A stretch of 64,000 bases of DNA from Streptosporangiaceae bacterium (GCA_019245115.1 JAFARZ010000283.1:1-64000), one strand, 5' to 3'. Shown: positions 10,633 through 21,988, numbered from the stretch's first letter. Translations and numbers: made by a program. The notes: a model not told the origin generated them from the letters alone.

Positions 10633-11625
10633 CGCCGCGACCGGCAGAACATCAGGTGCTTCCTCGATATCCGAGGTCTCGCCGACGCTCACAGCCCGGC
10701 GACCGAAAATCAAAACATAGCTAAGGAACGACGTCTCCGCGACGACCCCGATCCCGATCCGGGCCCAGGTTGGCAGCGGAGACGGGGTGACGAACGCTTC
10801 GATGACGCCGGACACGGCCAGGACGACGATCATGCCGAGGGCGATCGTGACCGTCGAACGCCCCTCCTCGGCGAGCGCGCGGGACCGGGGCCTGGGCCCC
10901 GGGTCGATGATCGTCCAGCCGAGCCGCAGCCCCGCCGCGGCGGCGAGGAAGACCGCGGACAGCTCGAGCATCCCGTGCGGCAGGATCAGCGCGAAGAACT
11001 CTGTTCCCCGGCCGTGCGCGATCATGAATCCGCCGTCGACCCCCACGTTCAGTGCGTTGTTGATCAGGACCAGCACGGTCGGTATGCCCAGCAAGATGCC
11101 GAAGATCAGCGACTCGGCCGCCACCAGCACGTTGTTCGTCCAGACCTTGGCGGCGAAGGAGGTAGCGGCGTACTGGGAGTAGTAGCCGCGGAAATCCTGC
11201 TGCACAAGCTGCTTGGCCTGGGATGGCGGTAGCAGGCTGGCCTGCACGGTGGGAGACCTGGCGATCCAGGCCCCGGCGATCAGAGCCAGGACGATCGACC
11301 CGGCCGCCGCGCCGAACCACCACCACCGCGCCCGGTAGGCGGCGGCCGGGAACCCCACCACCGCGAACCGGGCCACCTGCCGCCAGGCCGGGACGTGCGC
11401 ACCGGTCACCGCGTTGCGCGCCCGCGCCACCCGGCTGGACAGCTCGGCGGTCAGCACCGCGTCGCCGCCCGCGGAACGGGCCTCCGACAGATGCGTCGCG
11501 GCCCGCTGGTACAGCCCGACGAGCTCGTCCACCTCGGCGCCGGACAGCCGGCGCCGGCGCCGGACCAGCTCGTCCAGCCGGGCCCATTCGCCCCGGTGCG
11601 CGGCCACGAAGATGTCGGCGTCCAC
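10633..11625 (-). CDS. Stage II sporulation protein M (SpoIIM) family membrane protein
   Basis: MDADIFVAAHRGEWARLDELVRRRRRLSGAEVDELVGLYQ; open frame continues antisense through the DUF58 gene to 9193, so the true 3' end is uncertain. Confidence 0.75.
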
Positions 11626-11650
11626 AGGCGCTACCCTAAGAGGTGCTCTT

Positions 11651-11703
11651 CATGATCATGGGTCAAAGGCGGGAATAGTTACCGCAAACGACCCATGATC
11701 ATG
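11651..11703. repeat. Inverted repeat with 14-bp perfect arms (catgatcatgggtc/gacccatgatcatg)
   Basis: Direct reading; lies between divergent spoIIM and RDD genes. Confidence 0.9.
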
Positions 11704-11746
11704 GCTGGGGTTGGCTGGGGGGGCTGGGTAGGCGGGTAGGAGCACC

Positions 11747-12490
11747 GTGGACGAACTGGTCAGCGGCGAGGCCGTCGTCATCGAGGTGCCCTGCGCCCGT
11801 TTCCCCAGCCGTCTGGCGGCGATCCTGATCGATTTCGGAGTCCAGGGCGTGCTGCTGCTGATCGTCAACACGGTCATCGTCGCGGCCTCCGGGCACCTGA
11901 ACGCCGCCTCGGTGGCGGCGATCGCGCTCACCGCCTCCGTCCTGGTCATCGTGGGCTACCCGACGATCTTCGAGACGCTCGGCCGGGGCCGTTCGCTGGG
12001 CAAGCTGGCGTTCGGCCTGCGGGTGATCGGCGACGACGGCAGCCCCGAGCGATTCCGCCAGGCGCTGGTGCGAGCGCTGGCCGCGGTGGTGGAGATCTGG
12101 ATGCTGACCGGCGCCCCGGCGCTGATCACGTCGCTGATCTCGGCCCGGGGAAAGCGGCTCGGCGACCTGTTCGCTGGCACCTACGTCATCCAGGAACGGC
12201 TGCCGGCCAGGACCACGCCGCCGCCTCAGATGCCGCCGCACCTGGCGGGCTGGGCGGCCAGCCTGGAGCTGTCCGCGCTGCCTGATTCCGTCGCCTCCTC
12301 GGCGCGCAGCTACCTGAGCAGGTACTGGGAACTGACCCCGCAGGCCCGCCATGACCTGGGCCAGCGCGTCGCCGCCGACGTCGCGTCCCGGGTTTCGCCG
12401 CCGCCTCCCCCGGGAACACCGCCGGCGGACTTCCTGGCCGCCGTGCTGGCCGAACGCCGCGCCCGGGCCCTGGGTAAACCACCTGAATGA
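11747..12490 (+). CDS. RDD family protein
   Basis: RLAAILIDFGVQ...GRGRSLGKLAFGLRVIGDDG. Confidence 0.93.
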   Translation: MDELVSGEAVVIEVPCARFPSRLAAILIDFGVQGVLLLIVNTVIVAASGHLNAASVAAIALTASVLVIVGYPTIFETLGRGRSLGKLAFGLRVIGDDGSPERFRQALVRALAAVVEIWMLTGAPALITSLISARGKRLGDLFAGTYVIQERLPARTTPPPQMPPHLAGWAASLELSALPDSVASSARSYLSRYWELTPQARHDLGQRVAADVASRVSPPPPPGTPPADFLAAVLAERRARALGKPPE

Positions 12491-13254
12491 GCATCCTGAT
12501 CGGCACTTCCGGGTGGCAGTACCAGGACTGGCGGGGCGACTTCTATCCGCCCGGCGTGCCGCAGCGCCTGTGGCTGGAGCATTACGCCCAGCACTTCGCC
12601 ACCGTGGAGAACAACGGCACGTTCTACCGGCTGCCCTCCCGCGACACGTTCGCGAGCTGGCACGACCGGGTTCCCGATGGCTTCGTGATGACGGTGAAGG
12701 CCAGCCGTTACCTGACGCACGTGCGCCGGCTGCGGGAACCGGCCGAGCCGGTGCGGCGGATGCTGGACGCGGCGGCGGGGCTCGGCGACCGCCTCGGTCC
12801 GGTGCTGCTTCAGCTTCCGCCGACCCTGCGGGCGGACCCGGTGCTGCTCGACGAATGCCTGGCAGCTTTCCCGGCGGCGATCCGGCTTGCCGTCGAACCA
12901 CGTCACGTTTCCTGGTGGACCGACGAGACACGCCAGGTGCTGAGCGCACGAAACGCGGCGCTGTGCTGGGCCGACCGGAAAGCCACAGCGCTCACCCCGC
13001 TGTGGCGCACCGCGGACTGGGGCTACCTGCGGCTGCACGAGGGCGACGGGACCTCATGGCCGCGCTATGACCAGCGGACGCTCGACGCCTGGGCCGAGCG
13101 CCTCACCGTGACCTGGAACGACGCGGAAACCGTGTACGTCTACTTCAACAACGACCAGCGCTGCGCCGCCCCCCACGACGCCGACGCCCTGGCGGAAAGC
13201 TTCATGCGGCGAGGACGGGCAATTCCACTCCCAGCGTGTCCACCAGACGCTTGA
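12487..13254 (+). CDS. DUF72 (YecE-like) protein
   Basis: ILIGTSGWQYQDWRGDFYPPG...VENNGTFYRLPS. Confidence 0.95.
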   Translation: MSILIGTSGWQYQDWRGDFYPPGVPQRLWLEHYAQHFATVENNGTFYRLPSRDTFASWHDRVPDGFVMTVKASRYLTHVRRLREPAEPVRRMLDAAAGLGDRLGPVLLQLPPTLRADPVLLDECLAAFPAAIRLAVEPRHVSWWTDETRQVLSARNAALCWADRKATALTPLWRTADWGYLRLHEGDGTSWPRYDQRTLDAWAERLTVTWNDAETVYVYFNNDQRCAAPHDADALAESFMRRGRAIPLPACPPDA

Positions 13255-13591
13255 TGTCCTCGACATCCGAGGTGTATATCGCGGCCTCGTTACGCGCGGC
13301 AAGCAGGACAACGAACGCGTCCACCACATCACAAGTATTCGACTCAGCTAGGAGTCTCCCCACCGCAACGTGATGCGCACTCGTGAACGCGGCGATGTCG
13401 ACCCCGCGCAAGGCAAGCATGAGCCGCGCCTGCCGGTCAGGCTTCCGCACTGCCTGCGCAGCTGCCACCGCAGGTACGATCACGCGATTGCCGCGGGTCA
13501 TGAGCCTGTCATGCCGCATCAGTGCTGCCGCGCTCCGCCTGTCAATCGCAATCAATACCCCCGCGTCATAGACGAACTTCCTCTCTCTCAC
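13202..13591 (-). CDS. PIN domain ribonuclease, probable VapC-like toxin
   Basis: FVYDAGVLIAIDR N-terminus and DVVDAFVVLLAARNEAAIYTSDVEDI C-terminus; 4-nt overlap with antitoxin. Confidence 0.88.
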   Translation of the reverse strand: MRERKFVYDAGVLIAIDRRSAAALMRHDRLMTRGNRVIVPAVAAAQAVRKPDRQARLMLALRGVDIAAFTSAHHVAVGRLLAESNTCDVVDAFVVLLAARNEAAIYTSDVEDIKRLVDTLGVELPVLAA

Positions 13592-13914
13592 GCGACGTTT
13601 CCCCGTTTCTGTGTGCGTTTGGCTCGGCGACGCGCTTCGTTGTGAGCTCGCGCTTCGTCGATGAGGCGCTCGGCCTCGATCACTTCGGCTTCAGCCGCCG
13701 CCATCTCTTCCGCAGCCGGCCAGCCGTGCTCGTCGTAGTACTCGTGAATCGCAGCCAGTCCCTCGCGACGGATGCGTTCCCACTTGAGATGGTCCTTCAG
13801 AGCCTCCTCGACCACACTCGAAATGGTGACCCCCTCGACCTCGGCGGCGGAACGAACGTCAGCGGCGACGTCCTCATCAACGGTGATATTCAGCACCCGC
13901 TTCTTCCCAGCCAT
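13588..13914 (-). CDS. Probable antitoxin (ribbon-helix-helix-like)
   Basis: RVLNITVDEDVAADVRSAAEVEGVTISSVVEEAL; upstream of PIN gene. Confidence 0.82.
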   Translation of the reverse strand: MAGKKRVLNITVDEDVAADVRSAAEVEGVTISSVVEEALKDHLKWERIRREGLAAIHEYYDEHGWPAAEEMAAAEAEVIEAERLIDEARAHNEARRRAKRTQKRGNVA

Positions 13915-13932
13915 GTTATGACTATAACATGG
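13911..13932. promoter_or_regulatory. Candidate autoregulatory operator of the toxin-antitoxin pair
   Basis: CCATGTTAT-GACT-ATAACATGG perfect dyad overlapping the antitoxin start codon. Confidence 0.65.
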
Positions 13933-13989
13933 CCGGGGGCTGGCGCCACAGGCCGTTCGTTGTAAGGGTTTGAGCTAGCATGGCTGGCC

Positions 13990-14667
13990 ATGGCGGAGCC
14001 GTTGCGCAACATACTCGATCCCGGCTGGGCGGACGCCCTCGACCCGGTCGCGGACCGGATCGCGGCGATGGGCGACTTCCTGCGGGCCGAGATCGCCGCC
14101 GGCCGACGGTACCTGCCGGCCGGCGAGAACGTGCTGCGCGCGTTCACGCAGCCCTTCGACGACGTGCGGGTGCTGATCGTCGGCCAGGACCCCTATCCCA
14201 CCCCCGGGCATCCGGTCGGCCTGAGTTTCTCCGTCGCACCGCAGGTGAAGCGGCTTCCCGGGAGCCTGGTCAACATCTTCCGAGAGTACTCCCAGGACCT
14301 CGGCTATCCGGCGCCATCCACCGGAGACCTGACGCCGTGGACCGAGCGCGGCGTGCTGCTGCTCAACCGGGTGCTGACCGTGGCGCCGAGCCAGCCCGGC
14401 TCGCATCGCGGCAAAGGCTGGGAAGAGGTCACCGAGCAGGCGATCCGGGCGCTGGCCGCACGCGACAGCCGGCCGCTGGTCGCTGTCTTGTGGGGCCGGG
14501 ACGCACGCACCCTGGTTCCGCTACTCGGCAAAGTCCCGGCGATCGAATCCGCCCATCCGAGTCCGTATTCGGCGGCCAGCGGATTTTTCGGATCTCGTCC
14601 GTTCAGCCGCGCGAATCAGCTTCTCGAACAGAGCGGAGCCGAACCCGTGGATTGGAAGCTTCCTTAA
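13990..14667 (+). CDS. ung: Uracil-DNA glycosylase
   Basis: [22 protein letters not shown] and [22 protein letters not shown] motifs. Confidence 0.97.
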   Translation: MAEPLRNILDPGWADALDPVADRIAAMGDFLRAEIAAGRRYLPAGENVLRAFTQPFDDVRVLIVGQDPYPTPGHPVGLSFSVAPQVKRLPGSLVNIFREYSQDLGYPAPSTGDLTPWTERGVLLLNRVLTVAPSQPGSHRGKGWEEVTEQAIRALAARDSRPLVAVLWGRDARTLVPLLGKVPAIESAHPSPYSAASGFFGSRPFSRANQLLEQSGAEPVDWKLP

Positions 14668-14757
14668 GATCTTCAGATATTACGCATCCCGACCCGTCCC
14701 TGGGAAATAGCTGGTGATAGGCTGATTTCACCTGCTTCCGGGGGCAGTTCTATTGGC

Positions 14758-14777
14758 TTATCTATGGGCATAGATAA
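14758..14777. promoter_or_regulatory. Palindrome TTATCTATG-GG-CATAGATAA
   Basis: 9-bp perfect arms in an AT-rich intergenic region. Confidence 0.5.
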
Positions 14778-14822
14778 ATAGACGAAGACGGGTTAATTAC
14801 CTGACGGGCGGGTACCGGCACA

Positions 14823-16136
14823 GTGGAACACACGCAGGTGACTATCGAAGAGGCTATGTCCGTCCACGAGCATTGGCTGAGCCGAAACCGTGCGCTGGTG
14901 GCGACCGGCGCCTTCGCGGCCTACGCGACCGCCCTGGCTGTTTACAGCGGGGGCGCGGACCAGACGTGGGCAATCTGGGGTGCGGTGGCGTACGGGGTCG
15001 CCACCGTCATGCTCCTGGTTACGCGCCACACCAGACTTCCGTTGATGGTGCCCTTGCTCGTCTCGCTCGTGGGAGCGCTCGGGGCGCCGCTGATGTGGCT
15101 CGCCACCAGAGTGTCGCCGACGTCCGAGGTATCGGTCATCTGGCAGTCAGCCTCACTACTGTTGCAGCACGGCACCCCGTACCTCGCGCCGGGACATCTG
15201 GACAACTGGCTGTCCTACAACCCGTACATGCCGGCCATGGCCGTCTTCGGGCTGCCGAAGGCGCTGGGCGCCACCGGGTTGATCGCCGATCCGCGGGTCT
15301 GGATGACGCTGGTCTCCATCGGGCTGATCGCGGCCGCGTTCTGGCTGGCCGCGCCGCACCCGAACTGCCGGCCCTGCACGCGCAACGTGGCGCTGTCCAC
15401 GGTGTTCGCCGCGTCCTCCCCGGTCATCGCGTTCCCGCTGTCGGTCGGCATCACCGATCCGCCGGTGATCGCGCTGCTGCTGGTCACCCTGGCCCTCGCC
15501 GCTCGCCCGGGGCGGCGGGCGATGTGGGCCGGTACTGTGCTCGGCATCGCGTCCTCCCTGAAGGCGACGGCCTGGCCCGCGGTGCCCATCATCGCCGCGA
15601 TGCTGGCCACCCGCGACGGCATGAAGGCCGCGTGGCGTTTCGTCGGCATCACGGTGATCGTCGCGGGCGGTCTGAGCGTCCTGATGGCGCCCGCGGCGCT
15701 GGCCGATCCGCCCGCGTTCCTCCAGAACACCGTGCTGTTCCCGCTCGGTCTCACCAGGCACCAGACGCCGGCCGCGAGCCCCCTGCCCGGACACCTGCTG
15801 GCCATCACCGGTCCGGCCGGGCACTGGGCGGCCGTGTGCCTGCTGCTCGCGGCCGGATTCGGGTTCGCCGTGTCGCTGGTCATCCGACCGCCGGCCGACG
15901 CCAGGGCGGCCGCCCTGCGCATCGCCCTTGGCCTCGCGGTGATGTTCACGCTGGCTCCCGCGACCAGGTGGGGCTACTTCGTCTACCCGATCGGGCTCAT
16001 CGGCTGGCTCGCGCTGACCGGCCAGGGCTCGTCGAAGCAGCGTGCACCGAAGCAGGCCGAGGCCAAGTCGAGCGCGGTCCGCACCCAGGGGACCCCCGCT
16101 CCGGTCGGCGCCAGCGTCGGCGCGAGAGATTCCTAG
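14823..16136 (+). CDS. Multi-TM membrane protein, DUF2029/GT87-like
   Basis: Many hydrophobic segments; polytopic glycosyltransferase-like layout. Confidence 0.65.
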   Translation: MEHTQVTIEEAMSVHEHWLSRNRALVATGAFAAYATALAVYSGGADQTWAIWGAVAYGVATVMLLVTRHTRLPLMVPLLVSLVGALGAPLMWLATRVSPTSEVSVIWQSASLLLQHGTPYLAPGHLDNWLSYNPYMPAMAVFGLPKALGATGLIADPRVWMTLVSIGLIAAAFWLAAPHPNCRPCTRNVALSTVFAASSPVIAFPLSVGITDPPVIALLLVTLALAARPGRRAMWAGTVLGIASSLKATAWPAVPIIAAMLATRDGMKAAWRFVGITVIVAGGLSVLMAPAALADPPAFLQNTVLFPLGLTRHQTPAASPLPGHLLAITGPAGHWAAVCLLLAAGFGFAVSLVIRPPADARAAALRIALGLAVMFTLAPATRWGYFVYPIGLIGWLALTGQGSSKQRAPKQAEAKSSAVRTQGTPAPVGASVGARDS

Positions 16137-17329
16137 ACCGATTGGAGCAACGGCAAGGTCATCAGCCGTTCCTCAACATGTTCAATGACGAAATCCGGTA
16201 CCGAGCACTCATCTCGCACCTGTGCCCACGTGTCTGAGAGTTGTGCGGCGGTGGTCAGGGCCACCTCAACTGCCTGCGCGGGATCCTGACCGATCTCGGA
16301 CGCGATCCGGCGGAAATGGTCCGCGGTGATCTGACGGGAGTCCTTGGTTCCGCCCAGTCTGAACGCCAGCCTGTCATTCCGGAATTCCGGATAAGCGGTG
16401 ACAGAGACGAGGTCGTATGCGGGCGAGAGCCGGGGCGTCCTGGTGTCGGGATAGCGCAAGGTCCAGTTCTTCAGGTGTCCGTCCGTGTTGCCCATCACCA
16501 CCATGGCCGCCATCCTCCGGGTGAACTCGCTCACGTCGGCTGAGGTGAGCGTGCTGACCACCCTGCCTACGCCGCTGTAGGTTGTCCGGTCGTACTTCGC
16601 GTCTGCGGACACCTCACGTACCTGAGCGAAATCCTCCTGGTGGATCCGGCCGGCTGCCAGCCGATCGAATCTGCGAACGGCCAAGGCGTTCTCGGCAGGC
16701 CTGACGAGCCCGTCAGGAAGCCCGCGAAGGTCCGCTCCCGCTATCAGGTGATGCTCAGGCACCTCGATGCCTGCGAGCGCAGCCCACGTGAGCATCGCAT
16801 GCTCATTCTCAGGCACCTGCGGAAACCGGCGGTCAGGCAGCTTGACGATCCAGTCGCCACCCAATCCCGTGACCGGCAACACAAGTCCCTTGTCGTCCCA
16901 TCGCATTGAGAACTTCGGCTGCACGCCAGCCAGCGAGAACCTGAGCGGATGCTCATGCGCACAGTGATCCGCTTCCGCAAGTTCCGGGATATCCCGCCCG
17001 TTACCCTCACGAACTACCCGGACCGCACCTGGCAGATCTTCGCCAAGGTATGTCAACAGCAAGAAGTCGTGAACGTTCCTGCGGTCTAGGTCCCTGGCTA
17101 CCAGCTCGCGGAGGCCGCTTCCCGGCTCCGGCAGTAGGTTCGCGAACCATTCGGGAACACGACCGCTGGCGGTGCGCCGTCGCGACGGATCGGCTTCGAA
17201 CGCCTGCCCGAGCACCGGATGGTCAGGGGTAACATCCTCATAATCGAACCACGTACTACCCTCGCGATACCCCAGCGTGCCCACCCGCCGTGCACCCAGA
17301 TAGACCCCCGCGACGGCCTCATGCGTCAT
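16133..17329 (-). CDS. HipA family kinase
   Basis: VYLGARRVGTLGY couple_hipA-like N-terminus; SLAGVQPKFSM; GNTDGHLKNWTL catalytic loop; SPAYDLVSV. ATG at 17329 preferred over the longer ORF start at 17746. Confidence 0.92.
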   Translation of the reverse strand: MTHEAVAGVYLGARRVGTLGYREGSTWFDYEDVTPDHPVLGQAFEADPSRRRTASGRVPEWFANLLPEPGSGLRELVARDLDRRNVHDFLLLTYLGEDLPGAVRVVREGNGRDIPELAEADHCAHEHPLRFSLAGVQPKFSMRWDDKGLVLPVTGLGGDWIVKLPDRRFPQVPENEHAMLTWAALAGIEVPEHHLIAGADLRGLPDGLVRPAENALAVRRFDRLAAGRIHQEDFAQVREVSADAKYDRTTYSGVGRVVSTLTSADVSEFTRRMAAMVVMGNTDGHLKNWTLRYPDTRTPRLSPAYDLVSVTAYPEFRNDRLAFRLGGTKDSRQITADHFRRIASEIGQDPAQAVEVALTTAAQLSDTWAQVRDECSVPDFVIEHVEERLMTLPLLQSV

Positions 17330-19136
17330 CAGACCCGACTTCCTCATCATCGAACAGAGACTTGGGATCTTGCCCGTCTCTGAAACCAAATAGCGCGTAT
17401 CTCTGAACATTCCGACGTATGACACGCAACATAAGGTTGGCCCGGATTTCCCAAAAAGAATCGAAGTCGTTAGCGTGGAGAGCCAGCACGCAATCAGCGT
17501 CAATACATTGGCTCCAGAGCGTTTCCGCAGCGAGATTCCCACTAGTAACAGCCGCCAACAAGCGATCATGCGGGTATGGCGGATGAACGATACGGCGCGC
17601 CAATGAATTCGGGGGTGCGGCATATTGCGCATATCCGGAAAGCGGCGACTGCGGAGACGTGGCATACGGAGGCGCCTCGTACGTTTCATCACCCCGCCTC
17701 GAAAGCCCTGTTTCCTTATCACGTGCCAGTTCACGCAATGGGACACTACTGCCCTCGGACCCGGACGGTATTGTTTGGATCATTGCTCCACCGATTTCGG
17801 GAGTGAAGACCAGAGATGCTGGGGTCAGCACAGCGAAAGGACTGGATCTGGCCTCCAAAACGGTAACAATATCCACGTCCTCCCCAGCCCTGGCATCACC
17901 CATGTCAACAAAAAGCTTTGGATGCTGAACCAGCAAAGCCAGGAGATTTAGTTTCGCCTGTGCGTTGTTTAGTACCGTGCGGTCAAGGTCCGGTGTCCAG
18001 CTATCGTCAACATGCGCAAGACCCTCCAAGAGCCGACTCGCGCTCACTACCGGGTCTCCCGATATCATCTTCACGGAGGCACGCCAAGCCACATCTTTCC
18101 GACGTGCAGCAAGTCCAGTTACGGCACATCGCCATACCCAACGCCGCAGCAGCTCCGCCGCGCGTTCCATCGGTGGACCGAACAGCGCGGTATAGCGCGC
18201 CAAGATAGGAATGTACTGCGGATAAGGTACCAATCGCATATGGGGGACCATGCAGTAGTCCCTGAGGAAGTCGATTACGTGACCGATCGCCCGTTCAGCT
18301 GCAAAGAATGACTCGCGGCGATCTTCATCCGAGGCGAACTCCGCCGAGAAGTCACGTGCCATATCATCAGCACGGATGGATAGCACGGTTTGCATGAGTA
18401 TACTGTCGCTGAGGCGCCCAAAGCCGAATGCCTCAGTACTGGCAGCGAGAGCTTGAAGTCCCGATGGCTCCATCTCATCAGAAACGCTGAACAATGCGCT
18501 GAAAACTTCAGCCGATCGCAGAGCCTTGCCTGATGTATTTAGCCGCTCGAAGATCTCCCGAGCGGACGAGAGATCATCATCGTAAATGACTGCTGCAGGA
18601 ATCTCATAATCACTAATTGCATCGACGAGAGAGTAAAGCCGGTCGAAGAAGACATCATCCCACAAAGGATGTTCGCGCTGCCATGTTATGACGTGAGGAT
18701 AGTTGAGTGCCGCGCTAACTGGGAACCAGCCAACAGGGATACGCTCGCGCCGCCCAGCCGACAAGAATCGCTCAGTCTGAACATCGAAATAAATGCGAAA
18801 ACGCGGGTCCACCGTATCCGCAGAAGCCGTCAAGCCCCCGACGAGGGCAGTGATACGCTGCTGCCCGTCAACGACCCAATATGCGCTCGGCACCTCTGGC
18901 GCGGCGAGTTGCAACGGCCCTATCTCGACCAACGCCTTCGGTGCAGGCCGCTGCAGGAGCACAAGATCTCCGATGGGATAGCCCCGGTAGATGCTATCGA
19001 AGAGCTTTCCCACATCGTTCGCCTCCCAACGGAATGGCCGCTGGATCGGCGGAATTCGGATTCGACCTTCCAATGCCATCTGAACTAGATGGCGTGGACC
19101 GAAGTTAGTGATCCTAGGTCTCGTTACGACGGGCAT
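17319..19136 (-). CDS. DUF262 (GmrS/ParB-like) domain protein
   Basis: IPPIQRPFRWEANDVGKLFDSIYRGYPIGDLVL and YWVVDGQQRITALVGGL; overlaps hipA start by 11 nt. Confidence 0.9.
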   Translation of the reverse strand: MPVVTRPRITNFGPRHLVQMALEGRIRIPPIQRPFRWEANDVGKLFDSIYRGYPIGDLVLLQRPAPKALVEIGPLQLAAPEVPSAYWVVDGQQRITALVGGLTASADTVDPRFRIYFDVQTERFLSAGRRERIPVGWFPVSAALNYPHVITWQREHPLWDDVFFDRLYSLVDAISDYEIPAAVIYDDDLSSAREIFERLNTSGKALRSAEVFSALFSVSDEMEPSGLQALAASTEAFGFGRLSDSILMQTVLSIRADDMARDFSAEFASDEDRRESFFAAERAIGHVIDFLRDYCMVPHMRLVPYPQYIPILARYTALFGPPMERAAELLRRWVWRCAVTGLAARRKDVAWRASVKMISGDPVVSASRLLEGLAHVDDSWTPDLDRTVLNNAQAKLNLLALLVQHPKLFVDMGDARAGEDVDIVTVLEARSSPFAVLTPASLVFTPEIGGAMIQTIPSGSEGSSVPLRELARDKETGLSRRGDETYEAPPYATSPQSPLSGYAQYAAPPNSLARRIVHPPYPHDRLLAAVTSGNLAAETLWSQCIDADCVLALHANDFDSFWEIRANLMLRVIRRNVQRYALFGFRDGQDPKSLFDDEEVGSDDA

Positions 19137-19184
19137 TCTGTCATCGTACGGTGACCATGATCATATGGCGTGGTACGCCGCACT

Positions 19185-20372
19185 TCAGGAACCGAAGCGC
19201 CAGGACTCCAGGTACTCCTGCTGCTCGGCGGTCAGCGTGTCGATGCGCGTTCCGGTGGCGGCGAGGACCAGGCGCGCCGCCTCGGCATCGATGTCCGGCG
19301 GCACCGGGTGCACGTCGGCGGACAGCTTTCCAGCATTACCGGCCAGCCATGCCAGCGACAGCGCCACGATGCCGAACGCCAGGTCCATGACCTCCGGGGG
19401 GTGCCCCTCGGCCGCCACGAGGTTGACCACGCGCCCTTCGGCCAGCAGCAGCAGCGTCCGGCCGTCCGGCAGTTCGTAGGCATCGACGTGGGGGCGCACG
19501 TCGTAATGGGTGGCGACGGCCATCTCAGCCAGCGCCCGCAGGTCTATCTCAGCGTCGAAATGGCCGGCGTTGGCGAGGATCGCGCCGTCCCGCATCGAAG
19601 CGAAATGAGCCGCGCTCACCACGTCTACCGAACCCGTCGCGGTGATGAACACCTCTCCCAGCGGGGCGGCCTCGGCCATCGGCAGTACCCGGAAGCCGCG
19701 CAGCGACGCGTCCAGCGCCCGCACCGGGTCCACCTCGGTGACGATGACGCGGGCGCCCAGTCCGGCCGCCCGCTCCGCGATGCCCACACCGCACGCGCCG
19801 AAGCCGGCCACCACCACCGTCTTGCCGGCCAGCAACGTGTTGGTGGCCCGCAGGATGCCGTCGAGCACCGACTGCCCAGTCCCGCACGTGTTGTCCAGCA
19901 TGCGCTTGGCGGGGGTGTCGTTGGCGGCGATCACGGGGAAGGCCAGCGTTCCGTCGGCCGCCATCCGGCGCAACCGGATGACGCCGGTGGTCGTCGACTC
20001 GCAGCCGCCGCGCACACCCGGCAGCAGCGCCTCCGCCGTGGTGTGCAGAATGTTGACCAGGTCGCCGCCGTCGTCCACCACCAAGTCGGCACCGCCGGCG
20101 AGCGCAAGCTCGATGTGCCGGTAATAGCCGGGGCGGTCCACCCCGGCCCGGGCGAAGACCGAGATGCCTTCGTTCGCGGCGAGCGCGGCGACGATGTCGT
20201 CCTGCGTGGACAGCGGGTTCGACGCGGCCAGCGACACGCTTGCCCCGCCCGCCCGCAGCAACCGGACCAGAACCGCGGTCTCCGCGGTCACATGCAGGCA
20301 GGCCGCGACGCGTAGCCCCTCGACCGGCCGCTCCCCGGCGAACCGGGCAACCAGGCCGGACATGAGGGGCAT
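19185..20372 (-). CDS. Adenosylhomocysteinase-family protein, short archaeal-like form
   Basis: GLRVAACLHVTAETAVLVRLLRAGGASVSLAASNPLSTQDDIVAAL; NAD motif VVAGFGACGVGIAERAAGLGA; lacks the KxxHYRY tail. Confidence 0.88.
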   Translation of the reverse strand: MPLMSGLVARFAGERPVEGLRVAACLHVTAETAVLVRLLRAGGASVSLAASNPLSTQDDIVAALAANEGISVFARAGVDRPGYYRHIELALAGGADLVVDDGGDLVNILHTTAEALLPGVRGGCESTTTGVIRLRRMAADGTLAFPVIAANDTPAKRMLDNTCGTGQSVLDGILRATNTLLAGKTVVVAGFGACGVGIAERAAGLGARVIVTEVDPVRALDASLRGFRVLPMAEAAPLGEVFITATGSVDVVSAAHFASMRDGAILANAGHFDAEIDLRALAEMAVATHYDVRPHVDAYELPDGRTLLLLAEGRVVNLVAAEGHPPEVMDLAFGIVALSLAWLAGNAGKLSADVHPVPPDIDAEAARLVLAATGTRIDTLTAEQQEYLESWRFGS

Positions 20373-20439
20373 ACGTCGTTCGGCGTACTTAATACGAGCA
20401 GCGCCGGCAGCGGCCAGCCCTTCATCGATGAGATGCTGG

Positions 20440-21921
<1,482 letters not shown>

Positions 21922-21988
21922 TCACGCTACGGGATGCGCGGCCGGCGACGCACCGATTGCCGAGTCTTCTTGACGTAAAATTGTCAGA

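Noticed and set aside
17330-17746. N-terminal extension of the HipA ORF (to 17746)
   Set aside because: Overlaps the DUF262 C-terminus in another frame and lacks HipA homology; ATG at 17329 fits the HipA N-terminus.
16133-19136. GmrSD-type restriction system
   Set aside because: DUF262 is present but no DUF1524 HNH domain was recognised; the partner is a HipA kinase instead.
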